The notes: generated from the letters alone by a model not told the origin. Positions 45,180 to 56,725 are shown, counted from the first letter of the stretch. The stretch: 64,000 nt of DNA from Pyrenochaeta sp. MPI-SDFR-AT-0127 (GCA_020747015.1 JAGTJM010000001.1:682001-746000); one strand, 5' to 3'. Made by a program: numbers and translations.

Positions 45180-45538
45180 ACTAGCAGACCCCAGCGTTCT
45201 GCTTTCCACTGGCCATGACCACTTCACCAATAGCAGTCAAGCACATGGTGTCAAATCTATGTCAAAACACCTGACTTAGCTCTAATCTATCTTTTGATAC
45301 ATGAATAGTTAATATGGAGAGCTGGAGCATTGAGTCACGATTCTGCAGTTCGTATCTGAGCGTTGACGTGGCCATATTTCCGAAATATCAAGCTCCCGAA
45401 GCCCGTGATATGGCTTCCACAAGGACTTACTCGAATTTTGTTGTTGCATGGCAGTGCAGCCACCCTGCTCAGAATAATGAAGCACAGTGTAAAGTATGAT
45501 GTGATCGTCAGAGTGCGAGCGTTCCTCCAAAAGCGCAC
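45180..45538 (-). CDS. Possible small secreted cysteine protein (gene model incomplete)
   Basis: Exon 1 at 45538 codes a signal-like N-terminus (MRFWRNARTLTITSYFTLCF, then IILSRVAALPCNNKI) ending at a strong GTAAGT donor. A downstream segment, 45254-45181, reads FDTMCLTAIGEVVMASGKQN and ends in AGVC and a stop directly after an ACATAG acceptor, which looks like the end of a secreted protein. A middle piece in phase with exon 1 (LDISEIWPRQRSDTNCRIVT) can be read, but I found no donor that joins it to the last segment in frame. Either an unusual splice site is used or the gene is decayed. Confidence 0.3.
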
Positions 45539-46069
45539 AGGAGAATTGCTGGGCTTAGACCAACCTCATGGCTTGACCAAGACATTAGATATCAAGGAGA
45601 ACGGAATTCGCGCAAGTCATCAACTGCCCAGTGAAGTAAGAATGATATATTTGTGCTAGTCACTTTCGGAGAAGTCGCACTAGGTGATACATTTGACAGC
45701 TCGTAATTTAAACCTGAGCAAAGAATATCTGACAGAAATATAGGACTACTGTAATCCTACATCGCATTTTGCGGGCCTTGAAAAGAGTTCTGCTTATCTC
45801 TCAAAAAACCTCTATTACAGCTAAGCCTGTTTTTGATGGAAATGGAAGACTCGATTCGACGAGCCCTTTGGCCCTCATTCATCCCTTTTCATAGGGAAAC
45901 AGCACTTCAGCGTTATTGATGCTCCAATGCTAAACTCGGTGAGATAGGTCCACGGATATCCTCCATGCAGAGAGCTGCAAGCTCATAAGCTACGTGCTGC
46001 CTCACACTCGTATTCCCATCTTCGTGCCTTGTCTGGCTTGCGGTTATCTTGTGCAACACTTCCCTCGTC
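45539..46069. other. Intergenic
   Basis: No supported gene; short open stretch at 45363-45659 lacks motifs. Confidence 0.5.
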
Positions 46070-47077
46070 TCAGGGCAACTCCGCGGTTCTTGTCGCGGCA
46101 TCCTTTTCCCACACTTGCCTCGGGGTTTCTAGTTCCGCGCGATACGCATATTTTTCGGTCGGACCGCTCTGACCTTCTAGTTCATAAGGATTCTTCTTCG
46201 CTGCTTTTCGCTTCTTGACGAGGAACCAAACTACGAAAATGATAACGCCAAGGGCTGCGACGCCTCCGATTGCAATCCCGGCTATGGCACCGGGACTAAG
46301 TGATGGTGAGGAGGATGGCGGTGGAGAGTTGGGAGGTGATGTGCTGGTGGGTATGGCGGAAGCATTTGAAGGTATAATGGAGGTGCCCGAAGGGGCTACG
46401 GAGGCGGAGGAGGATGTACGGGAATTACTAAGAATGCTAGACGATGATGTTTGTGAGATCTGTAAAGTGTCAATTCCCAGTGTTCTCCCACTTGATTGTG
46501 CGAACCTCCCAGTTCACACTGTATAATAGAAACCACATACCTCGAAACCCTCCACCTCGCTATACATATCCGTTCCTTTCGGGCCAGATGCATCAGCACT
46601 GCCTCAAGTTAGCACCCGCGTTCTTCATGGTATGGTCCTATAGCATCCTACATACCTTGGGTTTCTTGTAATAGTCCACAACCTCCCAGTGTCGCGTGAA
46701 TTCATTGCCGGCGCGACAAGAAACGCACCAGGCAGGGCCAACCACGTCCCATTTCCCCACAACCCATTCACTAACTCCCATCCTCCACTCCTCTCTATGA
46801 TGCTCCACTGTTGGGCCAAACTGCCACTCCTGGGATACAACTTCGGTACACTCCGATCTTGTTCTGTGAGACCGAGTTGATACGTTGGGCCATAGTCGTA
46901 GTTCCGGATAAAATATCGACCTCCTTGGGGGAATATTTGCCAGTTCTCAGATGACAAGGAGCCATACTCGGTCATATTAATCGCGCCATTTGAGCCGAGA
47001 AAGATACCGGCGCTGAGGGAATACGACGGAAGAATTGAGCTATTGAAGACGTAAAAAGTTCGCGGATCGAAAGTCAT
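46070..47077 (-). CDS. Single-pass membrane protein with lectin-like ectodomain
   Basis: Type I-like surface protein without an obvious N-terminal signal peptide at the chosen start. Three exons: the first starts at 47077 (MTFDPRTFYVFNSSILPS) and ends TRNP; the second codes SADASGPKGTDMYSEVEGFE; the third starts ISQTSSSS. Residues 1-145 look like a ricin-B/beta-trefoil-type carbohydrate module (ENWQIFPQGGRYFIRNYDYG, AQQWSIIERSGGWELVNGLW). Next is a Ser/Pro/Thr-rich stalk (about 50 residues), one transmembrane helix (GAIAGIAIGGVAALGVIIFV), then KKRKAAKK and a 45-residue cytosolic tail ending TAELP. This resembles fungal wall-sensor layouts, and the fold call is inference. Reading straight through exon 1 would stop early, so both introns (GTATGT donors, CAG acceptors) are needed. 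Confidence 0.8.
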
Positions 47078-47956
47078 GGTGAATCCGCAATGTCGTTATT
47101 AGGAGATTAAAAGTTGTACAGCTAACAGTATGTTCCGTGAGAGCGAGCCCTACTCTGGTCTCGAGACCTGAGATGGAAATAATGCTTGAAGGATGAATGG
47201 GAACAGACGAGTGGAATAGTGGGGACGCAACAACGTGTTCGGGGAGAGTGCCCGCGTAAGTAGGCAAAGCGACTCATGCCATCCATGAAGTGCTGGGGTC
47301 GCAAAGCCTAGTAAGGCTGAAATCCTTAAGCGCCCGTTTGCTGGGGGCCGTAATGATAGGATACTGAGCCACCACCACGCCGAATACGACGCACCAAACC
47401 GGATGTAAATACTCTGCACGAAAGAATTCGACGAAACCCGACAAATGAGGCCTTCCCTGTGGGTTTCATGGGAGAGCGTACATCAGACCCCACATGGCAC
47501 TGGTTTCCCCCATTTCTGGTCAGTTGCAAAGAATTTGCCTATTGTTGCCTTTCCCACATCAGGAGAGCTACGCGTAATTCCTGCACGTTTGCAAGGACAG
47601 TCGACAAGGGTTTCGCATAACCGAAATGATACCGAACTCTGTTGTGCCAGGGAAGCTGGAGATCCATGCACCCGTGCATTGAACGGAAAGATGTAAGACG
47701 GCTTTTCATTCGAGCTTTAGTGAGTGCTCGTCTGACATCCAGGGTGCAAATTGGGTCCATGGCCTAGATTTTGACAAATTCGATAGATTTCAATATTTCT
47801 ACAGGAGCAGGTCTGCGCCTTCCCCGCTTGTTCATCGAACAGGTAAATATCCTCATACTATTGTTACAGGATGTCTTACAACGCCATAGTCATGCAATGC
47901 ATCTGACGCAACATTCCGCCATTCGCTCGAAGTGCGGTACACCCAATGCGTCTTCG
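47078..47956. other. Intergenic
   Basis: Upstream region of the lectin-like gene and 3' flank of the ribosomal protein gene. Open stretches on both strands overlap; none supported. Confidence 0.55.
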
Positions 47957-48568
47957 TTACCACACTCTGCACAGCGCCATACCACCCAACCGTCTCTCTA
48001 CACACTCTCGTGCCTCTAATATACCCCTGTCTGTCGTTACAAACATACACTCTCCGGGATGTGTCAGTCCCTGGACATAGCTTGACTCCCGTGTTCTTGT
48101 AATCTTGCCAAGATCTTCTGATGTGAGCCATATCCGCCGTGTAGGCTTAGACACCAGTTTCATGTTCTTGAGTACGGGTTCGTTCTGCCAGTACTTCAGG
48201 CCCAGCCATAGTCTCCTCCGTGCAGGATTCTCAGGCACATGCACATCGTGAACGTTCTCCTTACCCAACGCGATCTCAGTGTTGCTCTTCCCCTTCTCAG
48301 GCGTTTCTGTAGGGTACGCATGCCATGGCTCATCTTTCAGAGTTTGTGCCATCTTGTCTAATTGCTCGGGGTCGTGTTGTGGTTGTAGAAGGAATGGCCT
48401 GGGTGGTGCAGGGCCGCCAAGTGTGACAGAGGAGAGGAAGCCTTCTCGCTGCAGGCCGAGCGCAATGTTGACATGCATCTTGGAGACAGGTATTGATGTC
48501 AAACCAAGCCGGGCTTTGGAGGCATTTTGGAGGTGTGAGCATACATGTGCGAGGTTGACGAGGGACAT
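47957..48568 (-). CDS. mrps8: Mitochondrial ribosomal protein S8 (uS8m)
   Basis: Small-subunit protein of the mitochondrial ribosome, 203 residues, single exon. The N-terminus MSLVNLAHVCSHLQNASKAR with LTSIPVSKMHVNIALGLQRE and GFLSSVTLGGP is the typical first half of fungal uS8m. The second half includes RRLWLGLKYWQNEPVLKNMK, SKPTRRIWLTSEDLGKI and a C-terminal block GECMFVTTDRGILEARECVE matching the S8 end that contacts rRNA. The insertion between the halves is normal for mitochondrial forms. A mitochondrial import signal is not obvious, as usual for this protein. Divergently oriented to the next gene across 500 bp. Confidence 0.93.
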   Translation of the reverse strand: MSLVNLAHVCSHLQNASKARLGLTSIPVSKMHVNIALGLQREGFLSSVTLGGPAPPRPFLLQPQHDPEQLDKMAQTLKDEPWHAYPTETPEKGKSNTEIALGKENVHDVHVPENPARRRLWLGLKYWQNEPVLKNMKLVSKPTRRIWLTSEDLGKITRTRESSYVQGLTHPGECMFVTTDRGILEARECVERRLGGMALCRVW

Positions 48569-49069
48569 GTTGGCGGTCCTGGGAGGAATTTGCCCGCGAT
48601 GGGCTACGGCGACGGGTCAGCGCGAATGTTAGGTCTAAAGTGACGTCGGTCAGGCCGTGCGATGCTGAATGTATCGGTCGCGATGTTAGATGTGGCGCAG
48701 AGCGTCAATTGCGCGTGGTGTCGTTGATGGAAGCTTTGGTGTAAATTTCTGGATTGGCTCGGAGGTCCGCAAGTCACGGGTCACATCAGCCATTCTGTGG
48801 AGCTTGGGCTGGCGCCAACCAACCTTAGAGGCCAGCCTAATCAACGCGGGCGCTTCGAGGACGACGCAAATAGAAGACCACGCAGCTGTTGGTTGAAGCT
48901 ATTATATGCTCATATGACAGCTGGGCTATCTATATATTCTTCTATTTCATCTTCAAACTTTGATTCTTGCGTGCTAAACATTGTTTCCTCATCTAATTGT
49001 GTGTCGCTCCACCTTTGGGGCTGTCAGATATCTTAGGCGCCTGAACAACCACAAACTTGCACTTACAAG
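48569..49069. other. Divergent promoter region
   Basis: Between the mitochondrial S8 gene and the Pro-rich gene; no other gene seen. Confidence 0.6.
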
Positions 49070-50599
49070 ATGCCTCCACAGCAGGGCGAAGTATCCTTGT
49101 TGACGCTGTGAGTAGCTTTGCATCTATTCAAGGCTATGGCTATGCTAATACCCGAAAAGCTTCGCAGATGTCCATTATTACCTCTCTCCTCCCACTCATT
49201 CTCCCCCGCATCACCGCTTCGACAAAGGCTCATATGTCTACCTTTATCACAATCCCATGCGCCAGAGTGGGCGTATAGAGATAGCAAACAATGCGGGCAC
49301 ACCAACTCAGGATGCTTTTGCCGGCCGTAAGTCCTCACCACGAGGCAACGCGCATCTCGCACACAAGCTGACATCGGCTGTCATCTAGAACTGGACACCG
49401 TGAAGATTGAGCAGACATACAAGCACCCTTGCTTGTTCACACTTACAGTTGATTCGTTTCGAAGCCAAAGTGGAAGCCCAGCTACAAGCCCGCATCAGGA
49501 CCTGTCACAGTGGCACCTTCCAGCAGCAGACCCTACAGGCCAGGGAAAGTACATGTACAGGCTGCACACAGTGGATCTGTATTTCTGGACCCCAGAAGAT
49601 GCAAACCTGTTTCTCGATTCCTTACGACGAGTACTACAGCCGCATCAGCTGCAGATTACACGCAATCCCAACGCCACTCCTGTGCACTCAGAGCATAGAA
49701 ATGATGCTCTCAGTCCAGTGATTGCAAGGCTAGAGAATGCAGCCATATCACACTCGAGTCGAAGCCCAAGCATCAGTACCACACAGTCATTCCCAGGCCC
49801 ACCAACTGCGCCAGCGCCAGCAGCAAGCCCTCCCAGCGAGCAACCACCTAATTACGCGCCAATGGCATACAACCCTGCTGCTCCCGCGGCACCTGAACCT
49901 ATCGCTCACCGTGAGAAAACACCACCGCCGCCGGATGCTGCGAATGGAACTGGTCTTGGAACTGCTGCCATGCAAGATCAACATGCGCAGTATGTAAACC
50001 CCCTGCAAGCGTCTTTTGCACCTCAGTCAACATCAGGACCGTACATACCTGGACCGCCTGCACCCGGTCAAGGATTTAGTGGCCCACCGAGTGTGCAGCG
50101 GACAAACACAGCTGGCTCAATTCCAGGCGCACCACAGAGTGCTCCTTCATTTGCACCACCACCTCCAGCTGGTCCTCCGCCGGGTCAGTATAACGGACAG
50201 ACTCCGCCGCCACCTGGCATCCAGCGAACATCGACTATGCCCACGCAACAGTATGCCAATTACCCTGGCTCGCCCGGCTTTCCTCCTGCTCCACAGTCGC
50301 CACCTGCTCACGCATCTGTTCCTTCACCTGGCTTCCCTCCACAACAGCAATATCAACCAATGGCTTCCCCTCCCGTAGGGGGCTATACTCAGTACTCGTA
50401 CGGCAGCACATCAGCACAAGTTCCCGGCACGAATCCACAAAGTGTACATCAACAACTATACAGACCAAGCGAGCAAGAGAACAGTGTCGTGGATAACGAG
50501 AACCCCGCAGCGCAACGAAATTCAAACATGGGTAAAAGGGTAGATAAAGTGGAGAAAGGGGTTGGTCGATTCTTGAAGAAGTTGGACAAGAAATTTTAG
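49070..50599 (+). CDS. Pro-rich protein with conserved N-terminal domain and PPxY motif
   Basis: 471 residues, three exons (49070-49107, 49160-49326, 49389-50599, in frame). I do not recognise the family. Residues 1-145 form a compact conserved domain (MPPQQGEVSLLTLFADVHYY, GSYVYLYHNPMRQSGRIEIA, TVKIEQTYKHPCLFTLTVDS, MYRLHTVDLYFWTPEDANLF), possibly PH-like. The remaining two-thirds is low-complexity Pro/Gln/Ala (many PPPP and PQQ segments). It contains SEQPPNYAPMAYN, a PPxY motif that could bind WW domains such as those of Rsp5-type ubiquitin ligases. The C-terminal 30 residues are basic and helical (GKRVDKVEKGVGRFLKKLDK). The combination suggests a cortical or endocytic adaptor, as inference. 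Confidence 0.82.
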
Positions 50600-51487
50600 A
50601 CGTTCGTAAATTTGACACATGCCCAAATTTGTTTTTTTTGAAGCGACTTGGCGTGCGAAATGTATTAGCTAATCCAACCCATGGGGATGTCAAAGAGGAG
50701 CGACATGAGGTCTGAGGCTCTGAGGCGAGTGGGATAGTATTTCCACGATAATCTACCACATTTGGGCCTGAGCCACACTTGGCTACTGTCGCGAAGGCAT
50801 GTGACGTGCGATGACCCTGAGCAAAAGCCCCACCCAATATCCAGCGCTAGTAGGCGGCCTGTCGAAAAGGTGCCCCGAAATAGCAGCAAGGTTTTGAGAT
50901 TACATACGCAGTGGCGAGCGTGCCCCAATGCTGATGTGATGTGAGGAACTGGAGTTCTGGCAATCTTGCTGCGAAACGCCTTGAAAACATGATGCATGAC
51001 GTTCAGAGACCTAGGGGTCAAATCAGAATGAGATAATGCAACGGTTCTCGAAATTGGAATTGCTCATATTACTGTTGATTCCCGAGATCCCAGCCACAGC
51101 TCCCCTGGTCCACCCAATCAGCCCTGCATCTCGCATGGCGCATCCTGACTCTCAGCCAGTGCCAACCTTGGCATCATCCAGGCGCAGCTCAGCCCAGAAC
51201 CTGGCGACTTCTCTCTCGACGTTATGCGAGCAGTGTCTCACAGAATCCACCTCTTTCGCCGGAGTCCCCGACTACAATTGCGAGCTTCTACTTTTCTGTT
51301 TGCATGTTTAGCGCACCGGCTTTGGGCATCTGCTAGTACGAGCCAGGACCGAGCAATTGGGGCGGGCCGAAGCTTGGATCCACCCTCTCCGGACAAGTGA
51401 TCTCATTGCGAAAACAAACCCCCGAGCTCATCTTGGGTGAAAAAGGTTCACCTTTGACGGGTGCAGCGCTGGAAGACTTTGGGCACA
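50600..51487. other. Intergenic
   Basis: No supported gene; open stretches on the minus strand are antisense to the previous gene's end. Confidence 0.55.
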
Positions 51488-52864
51488 ATGTTGTTACCTG
51501 TGCTCGACGCAAGGGAAGGCGCCTTGGAGAGCAGAAACACGTCCAAGCCGAATAAGACCTTTATCGTTGTACGTTCTCGCTGTTCCATACAACACCCACT
51601 TCCTACGTCGCAAGCCTCAAGAGCGAAATGTTTTGACTGACCATGATTGTTGTAGATTGTAATCATTGTTGTAGCTATCTTCGCTATCCTCATAGCCACC
51701 TACCTCCTCACCATCAAGTTCCGCCCGCCATTCCGGAAAACACGAAAAGCACAACAGTCTTCCAACGATAAACTTCCCTCGTTATTCTCTTGGAAAAACT
51801 TCCGCAGGCGCCCTCGTCGCAATGAGTACTCGACCACCCTACAAGACACCGAATACAGAGGAGACACCAGCAGAGAGAGTCGTGAAATGAGCGGGGCGGC
51901 TGCGGATCCCGAAAGGAACAGTGGTAATCAGAACAGTACAGCTGGCGTCGATAGGAATACATCCGTACGCAGTGTCATGACACTGCCAGCATATTCGCCT
52001 GCAGCGAGAGACAATGAACGAATACTGGGACGAGAGGGTGAAAGAGCGGGCATGGATAATGTTGTTGAGCTACCCGAGACGGTAGACGAGGAGGAAAGGC
52101 AACGAGAAGAGGAGATGGAGTCGCTATACCAGATCCGACTGGCGAGACGAGTTGAGGCAGCGGATCGAGAAGCGCGACGGCAAGCAAGACGTGAGGCTCG
52201 CGCAAGAGGCGACGTTCAGGCCCTTGCCGACATCCGACGTAGAGCTGAAGAGGCAGCAGACCTCTCTGTCTCACAAATGCTCATTGCTGAACACCAGTCG
52301 AATGCTCAGTCGCGCGACCGACGGGTTTCTTCGGTTGCGTACGGCGATCTAGGCGTTGCAAGACATGATGGCACCCGCCTTCGTGCCAATTCATCCGAAA
52401 GTGATAATCGGCCCCTTCTCGACTCTGCCGCTTCTATATCCGGACAAAGCAACCGTTCTCGCGCACACACAAACAATACCCTCGATATCGACGAGTTGCG
52501 CAGTCCGCACCTACGTGGCCTTTCAGTGACCTCATTTTCTCACTCCATCGATTCCCGCGCATCTAGCGAGTTCGACTTTCCTGAGGCGTCACGCTCGAAC
52601 TCACAATCAAATGGCAATAGCGATGACTTCGAAGTTGTATCGCTCAATCCAGAAAGGAGTTATAGTGGCAGCAGAGTTCCAACGCCCACTATCGATATAC
52701 CCAGGGAGCAGGCACCAGCGTATGAGGACCCACCAAATTATGAGAGTCCAGTTACAACGGGAGCACCACAATTGCCCAATCTAGATCTAGAGAGGTTGCC
52801 GAGTATACAAATTACAACCGAGCCGACACCTGTCGAAGAAAGGACACATACACAATTACGATAG
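51488..52864 (+). CDS. Single-pass membrane protein with PPxY-containing tail
   Basis: 429 residues, two exons (51488-51568 and 51656-52864, in frame). A short N-terminus (MLLPVLDAREGALESRNTSK) with an N-glycosylation site precedes one transmembrane helix that spans the splice (KTFIV/IVIIVVAIFAILIATYLL). The rest is a long cytosolic tail: a basic patch after the membrane (FRPPFRKTRKAQQ), a predicted long charged helix (EEERQREEEMESLYQIRLAR, EARRQARREARARGDVQALA), Ser-rich stretches, and a C-terminal EDPPNYESPV, a PPxY motif. Such a layout (TM plus PPxY) is typical of adaptors that recruit Rsp5/HulA ubiquitin ligase to membranes; that role is inference. The ATG at 51488 is in frame with the helix; without the intron the helix would lack a start. 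Confidence 0.85.
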
Positions 52865-53475
52865 CGCGTGCGCGACATTGCTTCTCCACATAAAACCGAC
52901 ACTTCCGGAAGCTTCCAATTGAGAATCCATTTGAGCGATATCAAAATCTTGCATTGGTGACGAACTAATGAGTAATGCTGGGAAAGAGCATTGTTGTATT
53001 TCTTTCAAACTGCTTGAGTAATATATCTAGCGCACTATAGCGTCTGTGGAAATGGTGTCTAATTCATTTCCGAGTCCAGACAGAAGAGACGCACTCCATA
53101 GTCACGGCGTTTACATATTTGCGATTTTGCTTGATCGAAACAAAGGTCTGGCATTAGTAGATACAAGAGTAGGAATCATTATATTATCATGGTTCCTTTG
53201 CTCGTAAATTGTATATATAAAGTTATGAACATGTCCACCGCCAAGTTCCCTGCCTCAGATCACATCTAGCACTCAGCTGGACCTTTTTCGAAACTTTGAC
53301 AGAAAGAGAGAATTGAAAGCGCGCTCCAGGGCAGTATATACCCACAATCCCTATGAAATCGAGTAGACTAAACTCTCACTGCCTAAAGTTCAATATGGAG
53401 AAGTGGAAATTTGTATCATTAACCAGCGAGTAACAAGAAAGGAGGCTTTCTATAGCACCCACGGGAATGACATAT
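52865..53475. other. Intergenic between converging genes
   Basis: A+T-rich 3' flanks. A possible extra last exon of the monooxygenase gene (ending near 53355) was considered but is less likely than the stop at 53476. Confidence 0.55.
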
Positions 53476-55709
53476 TTACTCAACTCTTCGGGCAGAACTT
53501 ACATCGCTCACTCCCGTTCCCTCCACGATCTTCGCCTCAACAACCTCATACACTGGTATTTCTTGCAATCTCTCAACAATGTGGTGCAGCGTGGGCAGTG
53601 CCTTCCAGTCCAGAGCATCGAATTCGATCTCTGCTGACGTTGCCTTGAATGACCTTTCAATCTTTCTTTCCACTGTCTTTGCATCCTCGTCATTTGGCAA
53701 GAAAGTCGTGTACTCGATATCAGCTTGCCCTCGCTCTTTGCTACCAACATTGCCGGTAGCGGGAACATATTTGTGCAAGAATAGACCTTCGTCTTTGGGA
53801 AGAGGCGGGCTTAGAGCGGGTGCTTCGCCATTTGTGTCTGCCGAGTTTTGCAGGCCTGAAAGAGTCATGCTGCCGAATTTTGACGACATCCAGCTAGCAT
53901 CTAGCTCCCATTTCTCACTGTCGCTCTTCAGGTCAAGCTCGGCAAACAGCTTTGGGAAGCCTAGTTCCTCTCTGCCGCTCAAGATAGGATCAGCAAGACT
54001 CTCGAAAAGCACTGGAAGATATGTGCCGACCACAGTATCACCGTTGGCTTTGGTATACTGGACGCCGTGAATGTATAGACCAAAGTGTACGTATCCTTTT
54101 CCACCAAGCCACTCTAGGTTATCAAGCTTCGTGACAGCAAAAGTCGCATAGACCACTGTATCTGCAGTTGCAAATTGTAGCTTCTCGGTGGGCAGCAGGT
54201 TCTGTAGTAATGTCCTGCTTGTCTTGAACTTGATGCTCGCTGTATTAAATCTCCCTTTGGTCCCGTCCCTTGGTTGTCCATGGAAATCTTGACGCGGGCC
54301 TGGCATTGGCCCAAAAGCCGTTGGCATCCTCCACAGCAACCCCTTCTTGTTCTCCCACTCCCATTTCCGGAGTATTTGACTGGAGTAGTGCCACTCGTCA
54401 TGGCCAAAGTTGAAGTTTGTAAATCGGTATGAATCGACTGGTGGTCCGGAACCAAGATCTTTGCCTGCTAAACGGGAGTACTCTTGGATAGAAGAAGCAC
54501 GCTCGTAGCGGCATTTCTCATAAAGCTTGAGGCGGGCGGGGATGGTGTCGAGAGTGGTATTCGGAGAGAGCATGACAGCCAAAGAGGCTGCATCTTCCAT
54601 GGCTTGTCCCGCACCTTGGCCTTGATCTATTCATTGTCAACGTCAGAGTATTCCGGGTTGATAGGATTGATGTTGAGGAACTTACGTGGCGTAAATGGAT
54701 GCGCTGCATCCCCAATCAACACCAACTTCCCATCGGTCCAAGTCGGCAGTTGCTCCATATCCAACAGTTCCCAAACCTTCAGAGTCTCCTCATCTGCCAT
54801 GCCCAATAACTTTATCACCGCAGGCTCAAAGTCCTTGAACACCTCCAGCATTTTGTTCAGGTTACCTTTGCTCTGCCAGTCGCTGCTTCCAGACTCCTCG
54901 GTTTGAACCTGTGACTCGGAAGTCGGATGGATGCAGACGAAATTGAGCAAAGTATTGTCAGATGTTGGGTAGACGACGACGCGGCGGTCGCGAGCAAACA
55001 TCATGATGAGATGACCTTCTTGCTCCGCAAATTTCTTCGTTTCTGACTCAGCGTACGCCCTTTCTCGGGGGATTAAGAAGCGGAATGCACTCTTCCCAGA
55101 GCCGAAAGTCTTGATGTTCTCCGCCCCTGGAATTCTCGGACGAGTTCGTGAATGCACGCCGTCTGCGCCCACAATGACATCGCTTTGAAGTGTCTCCCCG
55201 CCGTCCAGTGTCACTATTCCCTCTTTTGGGTCTACATCCACAACTCGACTCCTCGTCTTGAGTATTGCGGGTGTGCCCTTCCCCTCTGCCGTAGCCAGAC
55301 TCTTCAACTCGCTATGAAGACTCACACGATGTGCAAGTTGCCATGGATGCTGCCACCGCCCCGCATCCCTCTCAAGGTCAATACTGAACATCTCTTTGCC
55401 ATTTGGAAACCATTGGCTGAGCCTTTTGCATTTCACAGCGCCATGTGTCTCAGGAATCAAACCCATACGTCGGAGAAGGCCATTTGCATTGGGTGCAAGA
55501 TGGACTGCTGCTCCGAGTTCGTTGGCGAAACGTGATTGTTCGAGAAGGGTGACTGTGTGGCCCTGTTGACGAAGCAGAATAGCCGCACTGAGGCCCCCGA
55601 TTCCAGCGCCTACTATTGTAATCTTAAGCGGTCGTGAGGTTCCATCGTTTGTTTGCGTAACGCTACTCTCGACGCCGTTGGCTTGGGGCCTTGCATTTGC
55701 AAAATCCAT
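53476..55709 (-). CDS. FAD monooxygenase fused to acetoacetate-decarboxylase-like domain
   Basis: Two-domain enzyme of about 730 residues. The N-terminal half is a class A flavin monooxygenase of the salicylate-hydroxylase type. It has the FAD-binding GxGxxG (IVGAGIGGLSAAILLRQQGH), the DG motif (VIVGADGVHSRTR), and the GD motif (LVLIGDAAHPFTPHQGQGAG, which spans an intron between 54686 and 54638). The C-terminal half, after about residue 400, is an acetoacetate-decarboxylase-like domain (ADC) with WLGGKGYVHFGLYIHGVQYT, GTYLPVLFESLADPIL, and GREELGFPKLFAELDL; the Lys of FPK corresponds to the Schiff-base lysine of ADC. Start: 55709 (MDFANARPQANG) is preferred; the frame extends to 55748. The stop is at 53476, with a GTAAGT just before it that could start another intron. 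The substrate is unknown. Confidence 0.9.
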
Positions 55710-55748
55710 CTCAACTACTATGAAAAAGTTTACGAGATTATAATACAA

Positions 55749-56425
55749 GGGTGTAGTAACGTGGAAGTAGCAAGCAGAATTATATTAGAGAACAACTTCA
55801 AGTTTTTACTTCGGACCCGACCTCATGACAGATACTGTCAACCCGGGCTTCAACGTGGGTGAGGATGCCAGCTCCCCACTTTCCGGGCTGACATTTTGCG
55901 GGGGGTGGGTCAACAAGCATGCCTCGGCATCCGGGGCAATGACATGTTACTCCGGAACCAGACTCTGGAATACGAGACATAGCAGTCGAGGAACGCGTGT
56001 CCTCGTTTTATCGCTTCGCATTCTCGCTTTTCTTCGACTTGTTATACACTAGTTTCTCGATATGTGTATTTGAACAGACTAGAAAGCCTTTCGATGAGTT
56101 TGGTGGTCCATTCAGTATTGCAGTATGTAATTCTGTATCAGGAACAATAACGAGGATTGATTTGATCGTATAAAATGACTGCCAGACCGCGAAAAGGCTG
56201 GCCACGATGAAGTTTGAGTTGCTGATATGCACCATCCAAATCTGTACAAACGCGATACGCCTTGACGTTTTGAGCCCAAGAGATAAGGCGAATATGCTCC
56301 TCACCACTCTCCACCAAGCTTGTACCCAACGTTCCACACTCTACCCAACGATTCTCTCCAAACTTTCGATGCCGTCTACATCGCGTTCAGCAAGTGCCCT
56401 ATTTTCACACTCATACTTTGCTAGG
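55749..56425. other. Intergenic
   Basis: Upstream region of the monooxygenase gene. No supported gene; possible 3' exon of the small gene at 56426-56725 was examined, but its phase does not fit. Confidence 0.5.
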
Positions 56426-56725
56426 TCAACTTACCGACTGAAGAAATACGCCTGTGAACATCACTCCAATGAAAGCTCTTTCAATTCCATTCTGATATAC
56501 CCTCCGCTCACTTTGATCAAGTTCTCTATTCACAGGTCTGTACGCGGGGACACGACGGTGCTCGGTCGGCCAGTCGCTTGGATTCTGTGCTTGTGATGAT
56601 GGATTCGGGTGCACATTGAGCGATGTGTCGACGTCTTCAGTTGTGCTGGAGTGGTGAAGCTCGTAGTCTGCAAGGGTGGCGTGCAAATTGTAATGGAGGG
56701 GATTGGCAGTCGTTGTTACAGACAT
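56426..56725 (-). CDS. Small hypothetical protein, uncertain
   Basis: A 99-codon frame starting MSVTTTANPLHYNLHATLAD. Contains Asp/Glu-rich and Pro-rich parts, then NRELDQSERRVYQNGIERAF and a hydrophobic end IGVMFTGVFLQS. A GTAAGT donor lies 2 codons before the stop, and the next acceptor gives a frame ending quickly, so the C-terminus is unclear. The helical end and hydrophobic tail look protein-like, but there is no family match I can see. It lies between the divergent monooxygenase and ALDH-like genes. Confidence 0.35.
   Translation of the reverse strand: MSVTTTANPLHYNLHATLADYELHHSSTTEDVDTSLNVHPNPSSQAQNPSDWPTEHRRVPAYRPVNRELDQSERRVYQNGIERAFIGVMFTGVFLQSVS

Noticed and set aside
50235..50837. 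200-codon minus-strand frame
   Set aside because: Mostly antisense to the Pro-rich gene and its 3' end.
53340..53476. An extra last exon for the monooxygenase gene after the GTAAGT near 53501
   Set aside because: The acceptor near 53373 would add only a few residues; the uninterrupted end (SSARRVE) is simpler and looks like the usual family end.
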